NCBI RefSeq assembly: GCF_963676685.1 | Contig: NC_092356.1 | Coordinates: forward strand, 23,609,750 to 23,673,749 | Length of the DNA stretch: 64,000 nt | Source: Mytilus edulis | Lineage: Eukaryota > Mollusca > Bivalvia > Mytilida > Mytilidae | Direction of reading: 5' to 3' | Shown: piece after piece, positions 34,771 to 48,200 of the stretch | Layout: each line of letters opens with the position of its first letter | Numbering within the stretch: the stretch's first letter is position 1 | The notes under the pieces: generated by a model | What the model was told of the DNA's origin: nothing | Databases searched by the model: none | The model's input: only the letters and a program-made list of their open reading frames with translations | Program-made: the position numbers and the translations under genes

Positions 34771-35294
34771 TTTAGGCGTGTCTCACATATAATCATTAGA
34801 AGCCATCATAATGTGAATACTCTTTAAAACTACCGCGCTGAAGTACGTCCATTATTCATAGATCATTATTTAAAATTCAATAATGAATAATGAAATAGTT
34901 CACTATTTACTATTCAATGTTAAAAAAATGAATAATGAATAATGAAATAGTTTATGTTTCATTTTTCAACTTGAAGCGATGAATAGTGAGAAAAAAAATT
35001 GACTGTGGCACTATAGCCGTATTTCTAAATTCGTCATTTTGGTGTTATCTAACAAATATTAAAATTAATATCAGAAAATGGTATAAAAACTCTTTTAGAT
35101 TTATAATTTTATTTATTCATTAAGTTTAGGAGGATAAACTGTTTGGTTTTTCAAACAATCTTTAACAGAAATTCCTTGGTTCAATGTATGGACCACCTGA
35201 ATACCAAAACATATATCAAAATTGAAATTCTCTACGTTGTATTTTTTTTTTCATTTTCACTGGACCTTTTCTATTCTCATGATTCTTGACTTCA

Positions 35295-36290
35295 TCCTTT
35301 AATTATAGACATAACAAGTCGATTGTGCCGCAATGACCATTAGAGGGGTTACGGAGGACCTTAATGCCAAAATACGCGTGAAAATTAAGAAATAGCCAAT
35401 TTTGAATAATGAAATGGATATTTTGAATAATGAAATGGACTGCTGCGACCCTTTACCCCCTAATTATAGATATACCGTATACCTCATTCGAAGGCTTATT
35501 AGGAGAGGAACAAAATGTATATAGTCAATATGTTCCGCAACGCATATTAGAGGAGTAACGAAGGATTTAAATATCGGAATACGCTTGAACATTAAGAAAT
35601 AGCTTATTTTGTATAATGGCATGGACTGCTGCAACCCTTCAGTCCCTAAACAAGGCAAAATGTATACACCAAATCAAAGCTTATTGATAGAGGAATAAAC
35701 TGAGTATAAATGATATGTGCTGCAATGACCATTAGAGGGGTTACGGAGGACCTAAATGCCAAACTACGCGTGAAAATTAAGAAATAGCCAATTTTGAATA
35801 ATGAAATGGATATTTTGAATAATGGAATGAACTGCTGCGACCCTTTAGCCCCTTATTATAGATATACCTTATACCTCATCCGAAAGTTTATTAAGAGAGG
35901 AACAAAATGTATATAGTCAATATGTTCCGCAACGCATATTAGAGGAGTAACGGAGGATCTAAATATCGGAATACGCTTGAACATTAAGAAATAGCTGGTT
36001 TTGAATAATGGAATGGACTGCTGCAACCCTTCAGTCCCTAATCAAGGCAAAATTTAAACACCAAATCAAAGCTTATTGATAGAAAAATAAACTGAGTATA
36101 AACGATATATGCCGTAATGACCATTAGAGGGGTTACGGAGGACCTAAATGCCAAAATACGCATGAAAATTAAGAAATAGCCAATTTTGAATAATGAAATG
36201 GATATTTTGAATAATGGAATGAACTGCTGTGACCCTTTAGCCCCTAATTTCAGACATACCTTCTACCTCATTTTAAAGTTTATTAAGAGC
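35295..36290 (+). repeat. Dimeric satellite array, block 1 (about 393-bp dimer)
   Basis: The motif ATTAGAGGGGTTACGGAGGA occurs at about 35339, 35731 and 36124 (393-bp spacing). The related ATTAGAGGAGTAACGNAGGA alternates at about 35547 and 35938. Each half also carries AATTAAGAAATAGC / ACATTAAGAAATAGC and TTTTGAATAATG. Two diverged monomers of about 185 and 207 bp therefore alternate. ORFs over it are short and repeated. Confidence 0.85.
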
Positions 36291-37635
36291 CAATTCGCCA
36301 GAAAACCATGCAATAATCAGAAAATCGGTCAAATCGACAATCACAACTTGACAAATTTTTATACATCATCTTAATCCTTGACATAAAATAAAAGAATTTG
36401 GCCACTTAATTTCCCCCAGAATAGTATCTATTTTTAGTAACAGCCTCATTTGCATAATTCTGTAAATTCATAATAAAACCAAGGAAAAATACAACTTTTT
36501 ATGCCTTTTAAGAATTACCCAGAAGCATATTAAATGGGAAAGTTGAGTTTTTAGAGTAATGTCAGCTGGAACTCATCCATTTTACTATGTTATGGTCAAT
36601 ACAAATGAAAATTTAAACAAATTGGCACATTGCCAGGAGCACGGACACAAAGGCTGGATTTTTCATTCATGAATTTACATGATTTTTACTTGCTTCTAAC
36701 TTGCAAGACCCATTCTGGATATGTTTGCAACTTATATTGGTTTTAATTATGGTGTATTTTTTTTTATATTATATCAAAATATTAAGCTTGGCAAATGACT
36801 ATTACATGTTAATTTTTGCCTTGGAAAGAATGGTGATTTTAGTCCCGAATAGGCACATTTTGATTTTGATTTTAATTAAATTCTAAATACAATTGTAATA
36901 AAATGGCTCATAAAATCATTCAAAAAAGTATTTAAAAAGTATATAAAAAATTAAATAAGGCGTTTTTGTACTGCAAGTGCAAAAAAAAACAATAAATTGT
37001 CTGAAACCAGGGAGTCCATCTTTTATGCTCTTCCATTGACTTATCTCCCTTGGGTAAAATCTCAAACATGTCAGCTCCCAGTGATGGATTTTGCAGACAA
37101 AGTTTACAGCGAAGTTTGTGACTTTAATTATCTAGGAGGAGTATTTGGGCTATCCCAGCATTATGCATCTACATATTACAAACTATTTAAGATATCTGAA
37201 TGCACTAAAGACCAAAATAGCATTTCCAAAAAGAATAATTACTGCCAATGCAAGAACAGGTCAGGAATAACCACCAATTGGTGGATTATACCTCAATTGA
37301 CGTATAATCCACCAATTGAGGTATATTGGTATAGACCAATTGACGTATAATGCAATTGTAATAAAATGCTAGTGTGCGATAGGAGCATGATTTTGCAACT
37401 TGCAACCTATTTTATGACCCTTATTGAGTCCTCTGAAAGTTTCAGTTTGATCAAAGCCTGCTGCATCTCTTGAGAATGCATGTGTACAGCAATTCTTTTG
37501 TTGAAACATTTGTACTATTGACCATGATTGACTTTTAATAATGAAAGTCAAGTATTAACAAAGAGCTCCATTCACCTGTGGAGTTGTACTCATGATCGCA
37601 TGACTGCAAACAGTAATGATGTCCATTGACAGATG
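36290..37635. other. Spacer between satellite blocks
   Basis: No supported gene. A 117-codon plus frame at 36997-37350 (starting M-S-E-T-R-E-S-I) has no recognisable domain and runs into a nested palindrome at 37270-37345 built from CCAATTG/TATAATCCACCAATTG, so I do not call it. Confidence 0.45.
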
Positions 37636-38110
37636 ATTATGAAATGGATATTTTGAATAATGGAATAAATCAAAGCTTATTGATAGAAGAACAAACTGAG
37701 TATAAATGATATGTGCCGCAATGACCATTAGAGGAGTTACGGACGACCTAAATGCCAAAAAACACGTGAAAATGAAGAAATAGCCAATTTTGAATATTGA
37801 AATGGATATTTTGAATAATGGAATGGACTGCTGCATCCCGTCAGCCCCTAATTTAGGAAATATTTGTGCACCAAAGTAAAGCTTATCGATACAGGAATAA
37901 ACTGAGTATAAACAATATGAGCCGCAATGACCATTAGAGGGGTTATAGAGGACCTAAATGCAAAAATACGCGTGAAAATTAAGAAATAGCAAATTTTGAG
38001 TATTGAAATGAATATTTTGAATAATGGAATGGACTGCTGTGACACTTCAGCCGCTTAATAATGATATATTTTATACTCATTCGAAAGCTTATCAATAGAG
38101 GATGTTTATT
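37636..38110 (+). repeat. Dimeric satellite array, block 2
   Basis: The same monomer as block 1 (ATTAGAGGAGTTACGGACGA at about 37726, ATTAGAGGGGTTATAGAGGA at about 37932, with TTTTGAATAATGGAATGGAC), spaced 206 bp apart. It is separated from block 1 by 1.3 kb of other DNA. Confidence 0.8.
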
Positions 38111-38622
38111 AGGACGCCCGCCGCTTTCCCGTTACCTGTGAAGTCGTTGAGTGTCATCTGTTTTTTGTTTGATTATTTTTAAGTTTAATAAAGTAAAATA
38201 AAAAATATTGTTAACAATTTCGAGACCCAGTGTTTGAAAATTACGGGAGAAAATTGGGAAAGAAATTTGAAGGAAACTTAAAAATTACGGCTTGCTAATA
38301 GCCAAAACGAAATGTTTGATAAAGAAGGAACGAGGTTCTTCAAGTCCCTGGAAGCTGTTAAGAACTTTGAGGAAGTTTATGTGCAGAAATATCATCTTTG
38401 GCGATTGAGAATAATTTCCAGAAACATGCCGGAGTAATGGCATTAATTGCCAAAACAGTATATCATACAACGGCGAAACTACATAATTTATTGTCTTTAG
38501 TTTGTTTCGGGAGAATATATTAGATAAACAATTTAAACCATATGATTGTCATGTAAAACGGAGCTTTTTGAAAAGTTGTTGATGGTCATAACACATTATA
38601 GTCGATATCATGAATGATTATA

Positions 38623-39841
38623 GAGCTTTCTTACAAATTGACGAAAGGTACGAACTAACGTAAAGGGAGCACGTATTTCATTTCCACAATAACAGTTAAC
38701 AGAGTCTTTGTTTTATCCAGTAAAACAGCATTCTTTTCTAAATCAAGTTTATTTTTTCAAAAATAATGATATCGTAAATAATACACGATTTTTATATAAT
38801 CAAACAGAGAAAAATAGTGTCAAATACACTTACGTCCGATACGTTACTGACGTAAACCACGAGTACACACATTTCCGCGGGATTTTTTTAAGCACGAGTT
38901 TCACGATTAACATTTCAATGGCATTATTGAAGTACGTTAGTCTAAATTTAACGACAAGATTCACATTTATTTTTATTTTTTATAGTAAACTTTCAGCAAA
39001 TTGTCAAAGTGGAATATCGAGATTTGCTAAACAAAATATGCTACAATGTTTTTAAAAAGAAATGTTAAATAAATCTAGAAAAACAGATTTTGTATATCAA
39101 GAAAATAAATCTACAATTTTGTGGATTTTATGATGACGATTTAACAGTACACATGTTTGGAAGATAGACGCAAAGTTGTCACTTATCGTCCAGTGGCTAA
39201 TATTTCATGAAGGTTCAGGACAATAGGCAAAACGTAATTATACACTAAAACAACCCTTCAATTGCTCCGGTGTATCATATATACACATTAAGGGGGGAGC
39301 AATGAATATTACCAGGGGAGAGGCGATGATTCAAAAGTTATTAAACGAGCACCAGCATATGGCATACGTTGAAGATCATCTTGTTTTCTTCATTTTCATT
39401 TTATTATTTTGAGCGTTGTAAATTTTGAATCAAGGAAGTATTTGTGCTTTGATTTTTCTCATTTTTCTGTAAGGGAAGAAGACAATGTATTTGCTTTGAC
39501 TTTTTTTTTTAGGTTAAACAGTGCAACATTGTAATATTGAAGAGGGCCGGTTTTTAGTCTACTAGGGGAAATGTTTTCGTCTGACTACACTATATTTAGG
39601 ATATTTTGAAGTGTTATCTCCTCCGACCTGGTGGTATCATATTTTAACCTATCGTACGTCCCGAAATCCTAAATATATCCCAAGAAAAATCCAATTTAAT
39701 AAGTGTCGTTGCATGTAGGATAATTGTCCGAAGTTCCACGACTATAATTATTTAAATATGTCAGAAGAAAAAATCCCTTAAACGAGTCTTACGTATGATT
39801 CGTCAAGCATACGTACCTTTCGTCAATTTGTAAGAAAGCTC
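38623..39841. mobile_element. 1.22-kb TIR element with TA duplication
   Basis: GAGCTTTCTTACAAATTGAC at the left continues as GAAAGGTACG and is mirrored exactly at 39810-39841. TA flanks both ends. The 115-codon frame inside (38708-39055) is rich in F, N, T and Y and shows no transposase motif, so the element looks non-autonomous. Part of its terminus recurs near 19494. Confidence 0.75.
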
Positions 39842-39843
39842 TA

Positions 39844-40341
39844 GTATGCGATGTAGTCCATAAAAAATAACCATGGCTTCATAAATTTTATGTTTTCAAT
39901 ACTGTATAAATAGTCTGATAGTTAAATCTCAGGCTTGGGACAGTGTATACGTTCCTTGTTCAAACCATAATAAAATAAGTTCCCATAAAATCAAACAGCT
40001 TCAGGTCGTCATATGAAATTAAACTCTAAGCAAACTTGAAAGCCTAATAAAATATATACAATGTCTTTACTCTGACTCTCAACATTCATATATTATTATC
40101 ATGATCTTGGATATGCATTTAACTTGCAACTGGACGATTAAACAACAAACTGGTTATTGATGACTGCACGAAAATCTTAAACCTCAGACAAAACATGAAA
40201 TAAACTGTTCAGGAAAAACGAAGTCCATCTAGTAGTAAAATACGGAAAAATCAATATAAATATTTGCAATATTTTGCCCACGATATTGTATTTTGGACAT
40301 TAAGAAGCTTCTGTCCTAATTTCCCGAAATTCGATGATATA
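39844..40341. other. Intergenic DNA, nothing recognised
   Basis: AT-rich, no coding frame, no internal repeat found. Confidence 0.4.
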
Positions 40342-40560
40342 AAAAGAAGATGTGGTATGATTGCCAATGAGGCAACTGTCCACAAGAGACCAAAATGACA
40401 CAGACATTAACAACTATAGGTCACCGTACGGCCTTCAACAATGAGCAAAGCCCATACCGCATAGTCAGCTATAAATGGCCCCGAGAAGACAATGTAAAAC
40501 AATTCAAACGAGAAAACAAACGACCTTATTTATATAAAATAAAATGAAAGAAAAACAAAT
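40342..40560 (+). repeat. Dispersed mussel repeat family B, well preserved
   Basis: Reads GATGTGGTATGATTGCCAAT ... GGTCACCGTACGGCCTTCAA ... CCCATACCGCATAGTCAGCT ... ACAATTCAAACGAGAAAACA. This is the clearest copy in the window and the reference for the family. Confidence 0.8.
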
Positions 40561-42440
40561 ATGTAACACATAAACAAATTTTGTGTATTAGTTTCAGAGG
40601 ATGGTATTTTTGAGAAAAGTTAACGGACAACGGACGCCAGACGAGGAAAGCTTACTTGATCCTTTGATTCAGATGAGTTAACAATGAAAAAAGATTAAAC
40701 CCAAACCTTAACACTGCTACAAAATTATTTAAAACGGTAAAAGTCATTCAAATTGAAAAATAAAGGCCAAAGTCACAAGATGGGATGCAACTGTGCTAGA
40801 TTATTACTGGAGCGTGAACTGCATTTCAAGATCTTCCAAGTTTCATTAATCTAGGTTGGAATTGTAATTCTTTGAATATGGAGATGTAAAAATACCTTAA
40901 AATTGATATTAAAACTATTGAAAACAGTCAAAGTTGGGCAATCTTGAAACAGACAATCTAAAAAAAAAGAATAAGGATGCAGTTGTGCTAGACTATTACT
41001 GGGGCACCTGTTTTTTTATGTAGGAGTTATAGATCTTTTAGATGTGGAGGTACCAAAAAAACCCTTAATAATGCTACAAGAACTATCAAAACTGTCAACG
41101 TCGCTCAAAAGAATTCAAGTTCAAGGTAAAATGATTGGGATACAGCTGAGCTAGACTAGTATTTTGACATATGTATAAATAAGGATTAATAGACAAGTTC
41201 TTAAGATATGGATGTTTAAACCATCTCCTATTACTGAGCAAACTTATCTCCCGACACCCCGAGCCTATATGTTTCGCTTTTTTGCAGATGACATGTTTTC
41301 ATAATTATAAATTCTCTGTTCTCGGTATTTGAATTTAAGCTACGGCTGTTAGTGGTTCAAATTTAAGATTTAAACAAAATACAACTTGTTCCTTGTTGGA
41401 AGTTAACGTTTTTTTTAAGAAGCATTTATATATATATCGGTCAGAGCTGAGAGGTTAATAGAGCAGATGGTTACTACGGGAATAAAGACTTCAAACTTAG
41501 TCAGAACTAAGGGTGTCACACAACTTTACCAGGAGAATATTTCACGATCTCATCTAAAAACCTCTGAAACTTTGCATCACCATTTTTTTTCTTTCAATTA
41601 TTGATTTTGAACTAAAATCCTTCCTAGAAAAAACAATTTCAAAAATATAGAATGATTTGTGTTAATAATACTGTGACTTTTTGTTAGTTGCGTTAACATA
41701 GTGAAATGCTATACCCCAAAATAACAAACACACTACGAACACATTATACAGACGCAAAGATATACAAACGGAAAGATATACAGATGCAATCTTGATTTAA
41801 TGTAAAAGGAACACATATATTTTTGGTCCTCAACAACCGATATATTGTGTTCTTCGAACGGTGATAATCCATTTAAAACGAAATTATTTTAATTTGATTT
41901 TAAGGAACGAGCATATACTTCTTTAGAATTTAATTTAAAGAAAAAGCTATAAATAAATGTTTAACCTTAACAGGTTTTAGTGTATTGTTTATTGTTGTAG
42001 AAAATCTGTTTTGGAAATTGATATGACTACAGGAGATAAGGTGATAGACCTCGCATTTTTTAATAAACGACATCTATTTTATTTACACTTGACACTACAA
42101 ATAAATTTGTTTAGAATGGTCGAAGTGCAAACCGATTTATCAGGAAAAGTAATCATTTAAACTATTTATAAAGTAAAACGAAAAATAAAAATACTGAAAT
42201 CTCGAAATTCAATCTTATTTTGCATTATATATAAGGAAACATCCAATTGCACGCAACGTGTAATGAATTAATTCCGGTGAATATCTTCATTGTTGAATTA
42301 AAAGTATTTGTCGTTTTTAAGATTATAGATTTAAAATGAAGGTACTTGTAACTTTACCAATCACAATTAAACACATTTAAAAATCTCATAGGGACTTTTT
42401 TACTAGGTCCGTTTGTTGATAATTTGATTGTGTGAATTAA
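40561..42440. other. Intergenic DNA, no supported gene
   Basis: About 1.9 kb with no ORF of coding character. Around 40700-41200 a loose repetition of AACACTGCTACAA / AATGCTACAAGAACTATCAA and of CAGTTGTGCTAGACTATTAC suggests an old, diverged duplication. Confidence 0.4.
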
Positions 42441-42444
42441 CTCA

Positions 42445-42780
42445 TCATAGATACCAGGATTGAAATTTTATATTTACGCCAGACAAGCGTTTCTTCTACT
42501 AAAGACTCATCAGTGACACTAGAACAAAAAATGTGAAAAAGGCAAAATGAAGTACGAAGTTGAAGAGCATTGAGGTCCAAACATTCCTAAAGGTTTTGCC
42601 AAATACAGCTAAGGTAATCTATTCCTGAGGTAGAAAGCCTTAGTATTTAAAAAATACTAAGTTTTGTTAACTGTAATTTTCAGTTATTTATAATTATGAA
42701 CATAAATGATAACTGAAGTCAACACAGAAGTGCTGACTGCAGGGCTGGTGATACACTCGAGGAATCAAAACTCCAGTGAT
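42445..42780 (+). repeat. Dispersed repeat family E, plus orientation
   Basis: Runs ATACCAGGATTGAAATTTTA, GAAGTACGAAGTTGAAGAGC, TTTTGCCAAATACAGCTAAG, GGGCTGGTGATACACTCGAG: the same blocks in the same order as the complement of 34220-34545. Confidence 0.75.
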
Positions 42781-44690
42781 TATGGACTCCCCCTTTTTTG
42801 TAACTCTTTTATATCTTAGTTACAATATTAAAAATTTTTCATTTGATTTTGAATAAAAAAATGCTATATTGTAATTATTCTGAAGAATACACTTTTACTT
42901 TGTGAGAAAGGATTACCTTATGGTTATTTCCCAAACTAAGTAAAATACCGTATATCACAATTACAATAGTACCTTTATAATATAATATACATTTTAAATC
43001 ACAAAAACACATAGTTTTAATACCGTTTTCATAAAAAAAATTCAACAGTACATGTACCTTTTACTTATACGACGTATAATGTAGGGAACTATTTTGTTTT
43101 TTATATATTATGTTGATACTTCATCAATATTTGGCCCTGTAAGAGCATCTGTTTTCACAAATATTCCTTTTTTTACATCATTATTCAAATCAATCCGTAT
43201 TTGTTTTGATATGTATTTAAAGCTTCTTTTTCTTTCTTTCCGTAACATATACAAGTGACCAATATAAGTACTTTTCCAGATTAGCAACAAAAAATATTCA
43301 GTTGAATTACACGTAAATTAAGTCATCAAGTTTACATCATGAGAAGTACAAGTCCTATATTCGTGTAAAATTCTTAATATATCATTTTTCAATTAACAAG
43401 TTCAAGTAATTACGTTAAAAGTAGTTACATGTTACAGGTAATATCAAACTAGTTGTATTGCAGTGTGATCATTTATTTCCACATTGTTTAGAGGTACAGA
43501 GAGAGGGTTGGCATCTCACTAATCATGTATAACTCCGCCGCATTTGCCCGCTTGTACCAAATCAGAAACTTCTTGCCTTAGCTAGTCTTGTTTGTTTTTA
43601 ATTTTATTTTGGTTCATTCATATGTTTCGAAGTTTAATTTGTCGCCAATTTTTCGCTGAACTATAATATATAATTATAATGGTTTTGTAGCCAGCCGAAC
43701 CTCGCCTTCGGATCGGTGTTTTCAATGTGGAAGACCTATTGGCAGCCTTGGGCTGTCATTCGCACTTTGGGCGGGTTGCTGTCTCTTAAAAATATTGGTA
43801 AACGATTTTGCAAATCAAGGTATAATATCAAACGGAAAAATTAATGGCCAAATTTATGAACAAAAAATGAACGAAAAACAAATATGTCCCTGTTTCAAGT
43901 CAAGAATATATAATACAGGTGGTAGTCACTGTCTATCGTATTTATTTTTCATTTTTCATTTTATATGCAAATTTAATACATAAAGATCCAAACCCTCTCC
44001 TAACCTGGGACAGAGGTGTAACAGTTCAACACAAGAACAACCTATAAAAATCATATGGATACAAATAGAAATACTACACAGAATGAACGTGCCCATATGT
44101 ATGCTTTATTTGTTCACACAATGATTTCAATATAATGGAATGTTATGCTACTATTATACAAATAAGACGTTTAGCTAGCTATAAAACAGGTTTCCTCGCA
44201 ATCCGGTATCGGTGTCATTATACTTTTTACACACACTGAGTGTTGCAGGGTTTCAAACACTGGATGCTTAACATGTTTGTTTGGAAATTCAATACTCTTC
44301 TACATCAATTATATGCCGCTGAATACATTTTTGATAACATTAATATCTATGCGTGAAAACATTGCAATTACTAAAATTGAAATACAAACATTTTTTTTGT
44401 AGTTTTTTGTTAAATATAAATGATACGGTTTAAAACTTGCATAGTGTTACCTTTGGCACATGTATTTTGCTTTAGCACAATATTTAAACCGGCTGCGTTA
44501 AACTAATGCATCCATTAGACAAATAGGCAGAACGGAAATAAGCAGGTAAAACGAAATGAAGGCATGTCATGCCCTGAAAACTAATTATTAGTTCTATGAA
44601 AAACGATTCAGTGAAAATCATTTGTGCTATGCTACATGTATTCGATGAATAAGTGACAAATATCGACTTGCATTATACATGTAAAAAAAC
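42781..44690. other. 3' flank of gene 2, repeats only
   Basis: No coding exon. Contains a family A copy in minus orientation (43500-43790, CGGGTTGCTGTCTCTTAAAA end) and a family D copy at about 44115-44235 (TTAGCTAGCTATAAAACAGG). Confidence 0.5.
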
Positions 44691-44694
44691 GTAC

Positions 44695-45023
44695 TACTTT
44701 TACTAAACGTATTACATTATAATATCATCGAAATATACATATATTTTATATTCAATTCCTTGAGTGTATCATGTTGAAGTGCTCAGAACTATTGGGAAAC
44801 ATAAAAGAACCAAAATATATAAAACTGTGAAAACACCAAACAGGAAATAATCAAAGAATTCTGCTAGGTCCTTGTTGGTGTAAGGTATAAATTCCTTTCT
44901 ACTTTCCAATCAGACTCTGCCGTCTTTTGGTTGGTCATTTTCAGTAGTCTGACTTTGACCAATATGATCAAGATGATTTATTGCATTTTAACTTTAAGAA
45001 TTTCCTCGCCAAAGAATGCACTC
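44695..45023 (-). pseudogene. Broken duplicate of the 3' exon of receptor gene 2
   Basis: Collinear with 45173-45512, the end of gene 2. It covers the M3-M4 loop, M4, the stop codon and some 3' flank, but lacks M3 and the splice acceptor. An 11-base gap after the K-L-K-C codons shifts the frame, and the region before the Y-T-N-K segment is also altered. It is a tandem direct partial duplication 0.5 kb downstream of its parent. Because the M4-coding part is nearly unchanged, the duplication looks fairly recent. Confidence 0.85.
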
Positions 45024-45246
45024 CTGGCCTTGAATTATCAAAAACGTTTCAGTAAACATGTCAAAATAATTCAAGGAAAAATACATTGGTGATATGATTA
45101 GTGCAAGTGAATGTGATTACAATGGGAATATATTAAATTGCATTAAACAATCATGGCGAAAACAGGAAATTCTTTTACTAAACTATTATATAATAATGAA
45201 ATCGACACACACATGTAGTTTATATTCAATATCTTGTTTGTATCAT

Positions 45247-48200
45247 TCATGTTGACGTGCTCAGAACTATTGGGAAACATAAAAGAACCAAAATATATAA
45301 AACTGTGAAAACACCAAACAGGAAGTAATCAAAGAATTCTGCTAGCTCTTTGTTAGTGTAAGGTGTAAATTGCTTTTTACTCTTCAAGTGAACTCTTCTG
45401 TCTTTTGGTGAGTCATTTTCAATATCCTGACTTTGATCAAGATGATCAAGATGATTTATTCTTCCGGCTTTGCATTTTAATTTCAGAAATTTCCTCGCCA
45501 AGGAATGCATCCATTTCGGAGCCTTATCGTGTTCTGGTTGATGGAAAAGTCTTATGATAAATATCGTAAAGACAATCACAAGACAGGCCATGCCCAATGT
45601 CACAGTAAGAAATACCACTGCAAAATACAATTTCTATTAGTTAAAAAACATTAGAGTTTTACTTATATCTATTGATAAAAACAGAAACTGCATCTTTCGA
45701 AAGGCAAGTGAGAAATAATTAATATTATGCAACTTTTTCACAATACTTGGCAATAGATATGCAATCGTAAAGCATTTTAATGCATTTTTATTATTGTAAT
45801 TATGTATATTATTGTTTAAACTTCTCTGTAACCTTTGTAATATCATGGTTTTATGAGAATAATCTATCTAATCTAAAGGAATTTTAGTCTTAAATGATCA
45901 TTTTGATCTTACCATCATTTAAAAAGTATTATCAAGAATTAAATCAATCGGTCATGTTCAGTCTTACAGTCGATTGTGGGACTCATTTGCTCTGTTTAAT
46001 CCGATCTGGTTAGATTATTTGTTTAAAACCAATTAAGTTCTATTCAGTAGCTTTTTGAATATGATGCTGATGTGAACAGGAAATAAAAATATCTACCGAA
46101 CAGTCTGAATACAAATTTAACCTTAAAATAATCATTTTCAAGATTAAACCATAGTGAAACGTGTTTTAATACAGAATTGAGTCGACTCCATTAGAAACTA
46201 AAACAAAGGCAACAGAATGACATATATATCATTTGCTGAATCTGGTTGATAATGTAGACAAAACAATTATTGTTTATGTATATCTTTCCAATTAATGTAA
46301 CTTTACCTAGAACTGATGTATGTTTTGATGTCGTAGGCATACTGTCTGAAAATAGCGTCAATAAAACCGCCAAAGCAAGTAACACTGTTAGTATATATCC
46401 GATTTTGTCTCCAGATTCAAGCGGCAGAAAAAATGTAACGAATGTTAGTATAGCAGTAAGAATAGTCGGAAATATTACAGTCATGAGGTAATGACCATAA
46501 TATCTTTTAAACTCCATTCGAAACAAAAGTTCCGAAAACACCAGTTCATCCTCAGTTAGATTAGATGTTTGCTGGGAGGTTGTTATAATTTCCCATTCCT
46601 CATCTGGTCTAAAGTCTTCTAAATTTATATGAGTTTTGTAAAATTCTAAGTTGACAATATCAACAGAGAAACCCCAGCTAGCTATTTCTATGTCACAGGT
46701 TTGACTGTCATATGGGAAGTACGTCACATCCATGTCACATGACGTGGACAAAACAGCGGGTGGTTCCCATCGTAATTCTCCATTATATTGTATTCTAATA
46801 GTTTGGTCGGCACCAAGATTTTTCCGTAATTGCACAATGCTATGATTAAAGTAAAATAGTATTTTGTTAGATATTTGTTTCATAAGAAAACGAAAGAAAC
46901 TTGTTATTTTTAAATCGTTTAGTGGGAATGAACTAATAGATGATCCAAACGGCAGAAATATACAAAAAAAATTGGATATATTTACTTATGTGTATACTAT
47001 ATAGTTATCATAGCCAGTCAATATTTACTTTTCAGTCAAATTCTGCTTTCATATACAACCGAATAATATATTAATATATGAGAACAATTCTGTACGATAC
47101 AATACCCTTACTTTTTTTTTTAATTACCGTTAATAATTACAATACAATAAAATGTGATTACGTACGAATTCTGCACAATCAATTCAGGGTGCCAAATTTT
47201 GTCCTCAGGAACAAATATGTAATCAATATCTCCGTAGGATGATTTATCCCATGTTAATCGACTATCATTCCATACCTAAAATTTCACATTAATTGTTCAG
47301 CTACAGTAGATAATCGAGTTTAACTTAAATCTTAAGCGTAACGCTTACTTTAAAATCGAGAAAGGAAAGGGGGAAGGTGTCAAAGCGACAACAACCCGAC
47401 CATAGAGCAGACAACAGCCGAACGCCACCAATGGGTCTTCAACGTAGCGAGAAACTCCCGCACCCGGAGGTGTCCTTCAGCTGGCTCCTTAAAATATGTT
47501 TACTAGTTTTGTATATATAACGCAAATTCGCAGATCAAACATTGTTAAATAAATTATGAAGTAAGCACTGTATAATAACTGGTTAGTCGATAAAGAAAGT
47601 CTGTCATAGATAGTCATATATTTGAATGTATATGATTTGATTTGAATTCATGTATCGTGCATCAACCCTCGATTAAGTCGATGAGCAAAGCATTATTCGA
47701 CTAACGGAAACTGTTCTATATAAAAAAGTGAGCAAACAAATGCAGTTTTGGAATGTCTGTTGACTTTGTTACCAGTTAAACAGGTACTTGTATTGTGTTG
47801 TTATTTAAATACTTTATATACAAATGTAGTTGTAAGAACATATTGTTCACAAAATATTTGGATGTAATATTTAAAATTATACAAAATTCTCTTTAGAGAA
47901 ATGTGTATGTTTTTTAACCCCTGCACAAGCGTTAAAATAAATCAAAAGTGGTAATTGGTAGAAGCAGCATTTAATAAATCAAATATTTAGTAATTATAGT
48001 ATAACTAATCGCCGTATTTGAATATCAAAAATAAGACAACGCGTGACCGAACGACACATGGATTAAACGAGTGCGCAGCACGAGTTTAATCCATAGCGGC
48101 GTTCGGTCACAAGTTGTCTTATTTTTGATATTCAAATACGACGATTAGTTATTCTTTTTATTACATTGGCAAATGGTTTTTTTAATGAAATTAATGTAGA

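Noticed and set aside
36997-37350. 117-codon plus ORF
   Set aside because: No recognisable motif, and its end runs through a CCAATTG palindrome cluster. Probably chance.
46191-46306. Extension of the gene 2 exon 5 frame past 46307
   Set aside because: It reads through the GTAAAG donor. The exon 6 phase and the paralogue show splicing at 46307.
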